Origin: Periweissella ghanensis
Lineage (GTDB): Bacteria > Bacillota > Bacilli > Lactobacillales > Lactobacillaceae
DNA length: 64,000 bases
Assembly (NCBI RefSeq): GCF_918814755.1
Contig: NZ_CAKKNT010000005.1
Span: 35,966 to 99,965, forward strand
Direction: 5' to 3'
Below the pieces are notes generated by a model. It worked only from the letters and a program-made list of their open reading frames with translations, searched no databases and was not told the origin of the DNA. This document shows, in pieces, positions 57,491-64,000 of this stretch. The stretch's first letter is position 1, and each line of letters starts with the position of its first letter. Both the position numbers and the translations under genes were made by a program.

Positions 57491-57807
57491 TAAATCTCTA
57501 CTCCCTCATTTGGAACTTCTAGTGTTTCGGTATCTTCTAATGAAAAACCACGGTCTTCATTATCAGCTTGTAAGTTAACGTTCAAATCTGGCCGGACTGA
57601 AATTTGCGTCCGTAAGACAAAACCAAGTTGCTCAATTTTATCTTGATTCATTAATATTTTGTCGTCGTTCATATATAAAACGACATATCGCATCCGCCGT
57701 GATACATACTCAACATTGCCATAGCGCCGTAAATTCCGGACTTGGCGGAGGTTACGCATATAGACAATTAAACTTCGACGGGCTGGTGCATTAAATGTTT
57801 GTTCCAT
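57490..57807 (-). CDS. ylbG: YlbG-family protein (DUF2129/UPF0298)
   Basis: 105 residues. The core RRSLIVYMRNLRQVRNLRRYGNVEYVS and MNDDKI segments fit UPF0298. An acidic tail follows residue 78. Function unknown; conserved beside rsmD. Confidence 0.85.
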   Translation of the reverse strand: MEQTFNAPARRSLIVYMRNLRQVRNLRRYGNVEYVSRRMRYVVLYMNDDKILMNQDKIEQLGFVLRTQISVRPDLNVNLQADNEDRGFSLEDTETLEVPNEGVEI

Positions 57808-57816
57808 AGTATTCTC

Positions 57817-58986
57817 CTATGCTCGGACGGGCTTTAGGTTTGTGCTGCTCCGTTGGCGATTAATATTAGCACTGGCATTCAATGCCAAACCAATCATCGT
57901 ACCAATAACTAATGATGATGAACCCCCATATGACATGAATGGGAACGTGACCCCAGTAATTGGTAATAAACCTGAAACCGCCCCTAAATTAAAGAGGACT
58001 TGAATCGTAATGTAGGCACTTGTTCCCATTAAGATGGTTCGCATAAAGATATTATCAGTTTGATTTGCTAATTGCACCATCCGTCCAATAATCCAAGCTA
58101 ACATCAATAAAATTAAGACGACTACAATCGCGCCCCATTCTTCAGCAATTACGGCCATAATAAAATCCGTATTCGGTTCCGGTAAGTAACCCGTTTTTTG
58201 AATTGAATTTCCTAATCCCACTCCAAACAACCCACCGTTACTAATTGCATAGTATGAATTAATCAACTGCGAACCTGACGTTTGGATATATTCCCACGGA
58301 TCAACAAAGGCGACTAAACGTGCAAGGGCGTAATGAGTTGGATCAATGTGTAAGGCTTTAACTAACATTGGCAAGCAGGCCCAACCCAAAATCCCGGCTG
58401 AAAATAATCCAAGTGACCATAAAAAATTAAACCCAACGGACACCAACATTACTAAAATAATGAAGGCACAAATTGCAGCATTCCCAGTATCAGGCATCAA
58501 AAGGATAATCGTGACAATTATGCCGGGCCACAACCATTTATACCCATCAAAAGTGGTTGTTTTTAAATTATGGGGATCATATGGTTTCCGTTCAAAGAAA
58601 TTTGCAAAGTATAACACTAAAATTACCTTAGCAAATTCGGCTGGTTGTAATCCAAACCCGGCCACCATAATCCAACCGTGCGCCCCATTAATTTCTGGCG
58701 CCAATAACCGCGCAATTAATAATAATGCGATTAAAATACCAATCGACCAGGCGCGAATTTTAAAGTTCCGTAAATGGTTTAAATTAATTTTAAACATAAA
58801 TCCGGCACTAAAAACACCAACCACGACAAAGATAATTTGCTTAATCAAATAACTAAGCGCTGACCCAGAGGCCATATTTGAACTTGCTGAATAGACATTT
58901 ACAATCCCAAACAATGCTAATAGCATGCTGGGAATTGCAATGTACCAATCCAGAAAATTGATTTTCTTTAATTTATTTTCTGTCAT
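57817..58986 (-). CDS. ftsW: septal peptidoglycan glycosyltransferase FtsW
   Basis: SEDS-family polymerase of septal wall with ten membrane segments. 389 residues; PNTDFIMAVIAEEWG near 260, GLLPITGVTFPFMSYGGSS near 345 and PAEFAK near 115 are family signatures. First gene of ftsW-ylbG-rsmD-coaD-ylbL. RodA is less likely given the neighbourhood. Confidence 0.93.
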   Translation of the reverse strand: MTENKLKKINFLDWYIAIPSMLLALFGIVNVYSASSNMASGSALSYLIKQIIFVVVGVFSAGFMFKINLNHLRNFKIRAWSIGILIALLLIARLLAPEINGAHGWIMVAGFGLQPAEFAKVILVLYFANFFERKPYDPHNLKTTTFDGYKWLWPGIIVTIILLMPDTGNAAICAFIILVMLVSVGFNFLWSLGLFSAGILGWACLPMLVKALHIDPTHYALARLVAFVDPWEYIQTSGSQLINSYYAISNGGLFGVGLGNSIQKTGYLPEPNTDFIMAVIAEEWGAIVVVLILLMLAWIIGRMVQLANQTDNIFMRTILMGTSAYITIQVLFNLGAVSGLLPITGVTFPFMSYGGSSSLVIGTMIGLALNASANINRQRSSTNLKPVRA

Positions 58987-59042
58987 TTTTAATTCCTATA
59001 TTTACTAATTTTTCCATCACCTAACTTATACTATGATACCAC

Positions 59043-60845
59043 TTACTTTTTCAATTCATTAGCCCTTAATGTGGCTGCAACCGAAACTTTAATCAAATTA
59101 GCAGTTTTGCTAGCAATTCCTAAGGCTTCAATCTCCTCAAGGCTTGCTTGACTAATTTTCTTAAGTGAGCCAAATTGGCTTAATAACTTTTGCCGAGTCT
59201 TGGGGCCAACTCCTTGGATCTCATCAAGTCGGGAAGCTAACGTATTTTTACCATGTAATTGTCGATGAAAGGTAATCGCAAATCGGTGGACTTCATCTTG
59301 AATGCGTTGTAATAGCATAAATCCTTGCGACTTAGGATCTAAATGCAGATGTTCATCGCCCGCCGCTTTAATCAAATCAGCCGTTTTGTGATGCTCATTT
59401 TTGACCATTGCTGCAACCGGAATTGCTAAATCAAGTTCATTTTCCAAAACATCTTTTGCCGCATCTAATTGAATTTCACCACCATCAATCAAAATTAAAT
59501 CAGGTAACTGCCCTTTTTCCTTCAGTAAACGCGTATAACGTCGACGAATAACTTCCCGCGTGGCGGCGGCTTCATCAGCATGGTCAAGTGTCTTTAACTT
59601 AAATTTACGATAAAGCTTTTTTTCGGGCCAACCATCATCAAAAACCACCATAGCCGAAACTAGGTCAACCCCTTGGGTATGTGAGTGGTCAAAAGCTTCA
59701 ATACGGTGTCCTAATGGGATATCGAGAGCTTCGGCAAGTTCTTGCATTGCTCCAGTTGTTTTTTGATCACTGAGTAACATTAACCGCAATTTTTCATCTA
59801 ATGCAATTTGAGCATTTTTCCCCGCTAACTCTAATAATTCACGTTTAGCGCCCCGTTGTGGTGTTTTGACGTTAACTTGTAAAATCTGTTCCAAGACATC
59901 CTTATCGATGGCTGTGGGAACCAAAATTTCACTTGGTAATTTAATGTTTTTCCGATTATAAAACTGCAAAATGAAACTAGCCATTGCTTCGGCGGGATCA
60001 TCAACTAACGTAAAAATCCGTTTCTCACGTTTCATTAAACGTGCTTGACGGATAAAGAAGATTTGCACCGACAACCAGCCATCTTTGACGTAATAATTGA
60101 AGACATCTCGTGGGGTAGCGTCTTGTGAAATAATTTTTTGCTTTTCAACCGTTGCGTCGATAAATTGGATTTGATCGCGAATATCAGCTGCTTGTTCAAA
60201 CGCTAAATTTTCAGCCGCCGCTTCCATTTTAACCGTTAGTTTTTTCTTCACTGCACCGGTATTACCGTTCAAAAAAGCTTTAATTTTTTTAATTTCAACG
60301 GCATATTCAGCTTCTGGTACATCGCGGAAACAAGCGCCTAAACATTGCCCCATATGATAGTAAAGGCACGGACGGCCTTGATAGCCATTACACCGCCGCA
60401 ATGGATAGACTTTTTGCAAAAAGTGTAACGTTTCTTGTGCAGCATAGACATTTGGATACGGTCCAAAATAAAAGGCCCCATCTTTTTTTACTTCACTTAC
60501 TAAAATAAGTTGTGGATCACGTTCATTAGAAATTTTGATGTATGGATAGCCCGTTCCACGCTTCAAGCGAATATTATAGTAAGGTTGCCACTTCTGAATT
60601 AACGTTATTTCTAACAGAAATGCTTCTTTATCAGAATTTGTTACAATAAATTCAAAATCAGCGATATTCTTGACTAACTCCGCGGTTTTACCAGTATGTT
60701 CAAGTTTAAAATATGAACGGACGCGGTTGCGTAAATTTTTGGCCTTACCTACATAAATAATTTTGCCGTTCTTATCTTTCATTTGATAAGAACCTGGTTC
60801 GTTAGGTAATAGGGCTAATTTATTTTCAATGTGTTCTGATACCAC
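59043..60845 (-). CDS. uvrC: excinuclease ABC subunit C
   Basis: Makes the dual incisions of nucleotide excision repair. 600 residues: GIY-YIG domain (PGSYQMKDKNGKIIYVGKAK), four cysteines in RRCNGYQGRPCLYYHMGQC...C near 155-180, UVR motif near 200, the RNase H-like nuclease domain and C-terminal helix-hairpin-helix (IQGVGPKTRQKLL). Start codon is GTG, preceded by AGGGGG. Confidence 0.96.
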   Translation of the reverse strand: MVSEHIENKLALLPNEPGSYQMKDKNGKIIYVGKAKNLRNRVRSYFKLEHTGKTAELVKNIADFEFIVTNSDKEAFLLEITLIQKWQPYYNIRLKRGTGYPYIKISNERDPQLILVSEVKKDGAFYFGPYPNVYAAQETLHFLQKVYPLRRCNGYQGRPCLYYHMGQCLGACFRDVPEAEYAVEIKKIKAFLNGNTGAVKKKLTVKMEAAAENLAFEQAADIRDQIQFIDATVEKQKIISQDATPRDVFNYYVKDGWLSVQIFFIRQARLMKREKRIFTLVDDPAEAMASFILQFYNRKNIKLPSEILVPTAIDKDVLEQILQVNVKTPQRGAKRELLELAGKNAQIALDEKLRLMLLSDQKTTGAMQELAEALDIPLGHRIEAFDHSHTQGVDLVSAMVVFDDGWPEKKLYRKFKLKTLDHADEAAATREVIRRRYTRLLKEKGQLPDLILIDGGEIQLDAAKDVLENELDLAIPVAAMVKNEHHKTADLIKAAGDEHLHLDPKSQGFMLLQRIQDEVHRFAITFHRQLHGKNTLASRLDEIQGVGPKTRQKLLSQFGSLKKISQASLEEIEALGIASKTANLIKVSVAATLRANELKK

Positions 60846-60866
60846 TTTGAACCCCCTTTTTGAACA

Positions 60867-61313
60867 TTAATCGACTTCGGTATCTAAAATAATCGTGACC
60901 GGACCATCGTTAACTAACGCCACTTGCATATCAGCCCCAAAGACCCCGGTGGCAACTTTTAAACCACTAGTTGCCAGCTGGGTATTTAATTGTTGATATA
61001 ATTCATTAGCATACGCTGGCGCACCGGCATCGGTAAAACTAGGCCGATTACCTTTTCGCGTCTTAGCATATAGCGTAAATTGCGATACCGATAAAATCTC
61101 ACCTTCAATATCAAGTAGTGATTGATTCATTTTACCATCTGCGTCTTCAAAAATTCTTAAATGCAAAATTTTTCGGCAAAGATAGTCGATATCAGCTTGA
61201 GTATCGCTATCTTTGACGGCTACTAAGAGAAGCAACCCGTGCTTAATGGCACCTTGAATTTCATTTTCAATCGTAACTTGTGCTTCACTAACTCGTTGAA
61301 CTATAACTCGCAT
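60867..61313 (-). CDS. dtd: D-aminoacyl-tRNA deacylase
   Basis: Removes D-amino acids wrongly attached to tRNA. 148 residues from [30 protein letters not shown] near 78 and the NDGPVT motif near 137 are diagnostic. A longer frame to 61358 lacks an RBS, whereas AGGAG precedes the ATG at 61313. It lies between relA (after a terminator) and uvrC. Confidence 0.96.
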   Translation of the reverse strand: MRVIVQRVSEAQVTIENEIQGAIKHGLLLLVAVKDSDTQADIDYLCRKILHLRIFEDADGKMNQSLLDIEGEILSVSQFTLYAKTRKGNRPSFTDAGAPAYANELYQQLNTQLATSGLKVATGVFGADMQVALVNDGPVTIILDTEVD

Positions 61314-61323
61314 ACTTTCTCCT

Positions 61324-61374
61324 AAAAAAACGAGGATGGAATAAACCGTAGTTTGCATTCCATCCTCTAGTTTT
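61324..61374 (-). terminator. relA terminator
   Basis: GAGGATGGAAT/ATTCCATCCTC hairpin followed by a T-run on the minus strand. It ends just before the dtd ribosome-binding site, so dtd expression may depend partly on read-through. Confidence 0.9.
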
Positions 61375-61421
61375 GATTATTATTTAAACTTAAAAATAGC
61401 ATTTACCCTAACGGTAGCATC

Positions 61422-63653
61422 CTAATGAAGCGCCCGTTTGACATCATAGACATCTGGAATGTTGTTTAACCCATTCATTAACTGATCCAAGTGCGTTTTA
61501 TTACGGATACCGACAGACAATGAAATCAAGGCCAAACCATTATGGTCAACCCGCCCATTGACTGATGTTAAATATTTCGTATTATTATTAGCAACTTTAA
61601 TCACGTCATTAAGTAAGCCATTACGGTTATTACCACTAATGGTTAAATCGGCATCGTAATTTGGCCGTTCACCATCTGGATTTTCCCATGAAACTTCAAT
61701 TAACCGTTGCCCGTTATTTTCAGCATCTCGGACATTCGGACAATCCGCGCGGTGCACTGAAACGCCTCGGCCTTTAGTAATATACCCAACGATTTCATCA
61801 CCTGGGATTGGTGTACAACAATGACTTAAGCGCACTAACAAGCCATCGACCCCTTGAATCATCACCCCTTCAGATGATGAATTACTACGCTTTTGTGTAA
61901 ATTTAGAAGAGACATCCATTTGCTTGTGTTCTTCTAATAATTCACGTTGCTGTTGTTCAATCCGATCTGCTTCCATCTCGGCACGTTTTACTTCAGTTAA
62001 TTTATTCGCCACACCTTGTGGGGCTAAATCACCAAAGCCTAGCGAAGCAAACATATCAGGAATACTCATTACGTGTAATTTACTGATGGTGCGTTCTTCG
62101 TTTTCCTCAGTTAAAATTTCATCCGGATCAAAGCCTTCATTTTGGAGGAAATCAACAATTAATGTTTTCCCGGCTTCAATGTTTTCTTCACGATTTTGCT
62201 TACGGAAGTATTGACGAATCTTATTACGCGCCCGCCGAGTTGAAACAATGTTAAACCAGTCACGGCTTGGACGGGCCGTGTTACTAGTAATAATTTCAAC
62301 AATATCACCAGTTTTAAGCTCATAGTTTAATGGCACCATTTTACCATTAACGCGCGCGCCGGTTGTTTTATGACCAATTTCTGTGTGAATCGTATAGGCC
62401 ATATCAAGGGGGCCAGCTCCCTTAGGTAATTCATAAACATCCCCTTTAGGAGTAAAGGCAAAGACGCGATCAGTAAATAAATCACCTTTAACGGAATCCA
62501 TAAAATCATCCGCATCTTTGGATTCTTTTTGTAATTCCAAAATCCCTTGAATCATGTTCAATTTTTGCTGATCATTACTTTGGACATTGGCCCCATCAAA
62601 GTTACCTTCTTTGTACGCCCAGTGAGCAGCCACCCCATATTCCGCAATCCGGTGCATTTCATGTGTCCGAATTTGAATTTCAAGGCGCTTACCTTCAGGA
62701 CCAATAACGGTCGTGTGTAAACTTTGGTACCCATTGGCTTTAGGTAAGGCAATATAATCTTTGAACCGTCCTGGAATTGGTGTCCATTTTGAATGAATAA
62801 TTCCTAAAACAGCATACGTTTCAGGAATTGTATTGACCTCAATTCGAATTGCCAATAAATCATAAATTTCATCAAATTGTTTTTTCTTGTCGACCATTTT
62901 TCGGTAAACCGAATAAATGTGTTTAGGACGACCATAAATTTTAACGTTATGATAGCCTAATTCATCGGTTGCATTGGTGATATAGTCAATCGCATCACGA
63001 ATATATTCCAATCGTTCATCCCGCCGACTATCCATTAAATGCGCAATGCGATGGTATTGCTCAGGATTTAAGTACCGTAGCGAAGTATCTTCTAATTCCC
63101 ATTTAATGGTACTAATCCCCAAACGATCCGCTAAGGGGGCGTAAATTTCAAGTGTTTCTGCTGAAATTCGACGCTGCTTTTCGGGCCGTAAATGTTGTAA
63201 CGTCCGCATATTGTGTAAGCGATCCGCTAGCTTAACAATAATCACCCGAATATCTTTTGACATTGCCAATAATAATTTACGGTGATTTTCAGCTAACTGT
63301 TCTTGGCTACTCTTGTATTCGATTTTACCAAGTTTAGTCACCCCATTGACAATTAGGGCCACGTTATCGCCAAATTTTTGTTGTAAGTCGGTAATTGTTG
63401 CATCGGTATCCTCAACAACATCATGCAAATATCCTGCGACAATCGTTTCCGGATCCATGTGTAATTGAGCTAAAATGCCGGCCACTTGGATGGGGTGGAT
63501 AATATATGGTTCACCTGATTTACGTACTTGATCTTTGTGCAAAGATGCCGCATATTCATATGCGGCATCAACAAACGCAACATGCTCAGGATTCATGTAC
63601 GTCGTTACTGCCTGATGAACTTCATCAGCGGTCCAATTTTTCTGTTTTGGCAT
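61422..63653 (-). CDS. relA: bifunctional (p)ppGpp synthetase/hydrolase
   Basis: Long RSH enzyme of the stringent response. 743 residues from MPKQKNWTADE: HD hydrolase domain with intact HDVVEDT near 74, synthetase domain with GRPKHIYSVYRKM near 240 and LEIQIRTHEMHRIAE near 310, TGS, a conserved-cysteine region (SHCCTPIPGDEI) and C-terminal ACT. AAGGTG precedes the ATG at 63653; the frame extends 19 codons further without an RBS. Confidence 0.97.
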   Translation of the reverse strand: MPKQKNWTADEVHQAVTTYMNPEHVAFVDAAYEYAASLHKDQVRKSGEPYIIHPIQVAGILAQLHMDPETIVAGYLHDVVEDTDATITDLQQKFGDNVALIVNGVTKLGKIEYKSSQEQLAENHRKLLLAMSKDIRVIIVKLADRLHNMRTLQHLRPEKQRRISAETLEIYAPLADRLGISTIKWELEDTSLRYLNPEQYHRIAHLMDSRRDERLEYIRDAIDYITNATDELGYHNVKIYGRPKHIYSVYRKMVDKKKQFDEIYDLLAIRIEVNTIPETYAVLGIIHSKWTPIPGRFKDYIALPKANGYQSLHTTVIGPEGKRLEIQIRTHEMHRIAEYGVAAHWAYKEGNFDGANVQSNDQQKLNMIQGILELQKESKDADDFMDSVKGDLFTDRVFAFTPKGDVYELPKGAGPLDMAYTIHTEIGHKTTGARVNGKMVPLNYELKTGDIVEIITSNTARPSRDWFNIVSTRRARNKIRQYFRKQNREENIEAGKTLIVDFLQNEGFDPDEILTEENEERTISKLHVMSIPDMFASLGFGDLAPQGVANKLTEVKRAEMEADRIEQQQRELLEEHKQMDVSSKFTQKRSNSSSEGVMIQGVDGLLVRLSHCCTPIPGDEIVGYITKGRGVSVHRADCPNVRDAENNGQRLIEVSWENPDGERPNYDADLTISGNNRNGLLNDVIKVANNNTKYLTSVNGRVDHNGLALISLSVGIRNKTHLDQLMNGLNNIPDVYDVKRALH

Positions 63654-63852
63654 TACTTTCACCTTACTTTCGGTAAGATAAATGTCCGATTCCGGAACAA
63701 TAGCAGACAATTACCTTGCATGTTTAAATTAATGTATATTATAGCGTAAAATTTCTCGAAAATGTACTGTTCTAAATTTTAAATATTCGCTAATCCGTAA
63801 TTTATTATTCAAATTCACTAAAGTAGCCGTTAAAAAAAGCCGGTGCTGCACT

Positions 63853-63892
63853 GACCCCCTCGAATTGGAGTAAATCCAATCGAGGGGGTTTT
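63853..63892 (+). terminator. terminator-like hairpin inside the IS left end
   Basis: CCCCCTCG(A)ATTGG pairs with CCAATCGAGGGGG around a 7-nt loop and is followed by TTTTCTT, ending just before the transposase ATG. Such hairpins can block transcription entering an IS from outside. Confidence 0.7.
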
Positions 63893-63895
63893 CTT

Positions 63896-64000
63896 ATGTA
63901 TTTTTCTCAAAAAATAAAATTAGATGCAATTATTGAGTACCAAAATGGTGTTCCAATTTCAGAGGTAATGCGTAAATATCAGATAAAAGGTTCGGCAACA
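63896..64000 (+). CDS. N-terminus of an IS transposase OrfA-like protein (partial)
   Basis: 35 codons to the window end, starting MYFSQKIKLDAIIEYQNG and continuing EVMRKYQIK. The pattern fits the N-terminal helix-turn-helix of IS3-group OrfA proteins. The RBS is weak, since a hairpin occupies the region before the ATG. Confidence 0.6.
   Translation, partial: MYFSQKIKLDAIIEYQNGVPISEVMRKYQIKGSAT

Larger units (their letters stand above)
63844..64000 (+). mobile_element. left part of an IS3-family-like insertion sequence (truncated by window)
   Basis: Begins near TGCTGCACTGACCCCC, which resembles TG-starting IS3/IS150-group ends, then a strong hairpin and the start of an orfA-like gene. The right end is outside the window, so family placement is tentative. 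Confidence 0.55.

Noticed and set aside
58346..58852. 168-codon open frame antisense to ftsW
   Set aside because: Covered by ftsW on the other strand, with low-complexity composition and no start signal.

Overview
The window is one continuous piece of a low-GC Gram-positive chromosome, almost certainly a lactic acid bacterium of the Lactobacillaceae and probably from the Leuconostoc/Weissella side. The grounds are family content and gene order: tuf-tig-clpX-engB, comEA-comEB-comEC-holA-rpsO-rpsT, ftsA-ftsZ-sepF-ylmG-ylmH-divIVA-ileS, glnR-glnA, three T-box-controlled tRNA synthetase operons, RNase J2 and a long RelA. The genus is inferred and no rRNA is present to settle it. Nearly everything is read on the minus strand. 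The few plus-strand genes are small (YjzD-like, an unknown 50-residue protein, YisL, DUF3042), a LysM-NlpC/P60 wall hydrolase and tRNA-Arg.

Layout. 1-2514: dnaE, cut by the window edge. 2.6-6.4 kb: pepT, a Nif3-family gene, trmK, rpsT and rpsO. 6.5-11 kb: holA and the DNA-uptake genes comEC, comEB, comEA. 11-15.7 kb: trxA, a MazG-like gene, engB, clpX, tig. 15.8-17.5 kb: a 1671-bp TnpB-only insertion element lying between tuf and tig. 17.5-26.9 kb: tuf, a TPR protein, RNase J2, and mltG behind the T-box-controlled pheST. 27-36 kb: a HxlR regulator, an HD protein, gluconokinase, an rRNA methyltransferase, YidC, the LysM hydrolase, a YheA-type protein, PBP1A and ArgR. 36.1-37.8 kb: a second 1671-bp TnpB element. 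37.8-47 kb: argS with a T-box downstream of tRNA-Gly, obgE, glnRA with a well-formed GlnR operator, miaA, a phosphodiesterase and a lipoprotein. 47-55 kb: T-box-controlled ileS and the cell-division cluster. 55-64 kb: a secreted Lon-like protease, coaD, rsmD, ylbG, ftsW, uvrC, dtd, relA, and the start of an IS3-like transposase.

The genes form short operons separated by clear rho-independent terminators. Most are housekeeping: replication, translation, wall growth, division and nitrogen control. The accessory content is the two TnpB elements, the IS fragment and possibly the HxlR locus. The most interesting material is the pair of TnpB elements. Their TnpB keeps the RuvC D-E-D residues but has no cysteines in the zinc-ribbon region. 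Each carries a structured 3' noncoding segment resembling an omega RNA, and one stem shows a compensatory change between copies. Both copies sit immediately behind the T-tract of a terminator. Other points worth a look are a cysteine-free IleS, a tRNA-Gly that seems to share a promoter with the argS T-box leader, an ArgR with an altered arginine-site motif, and a HxlR gene with a perfect operator-like inverted repeat.
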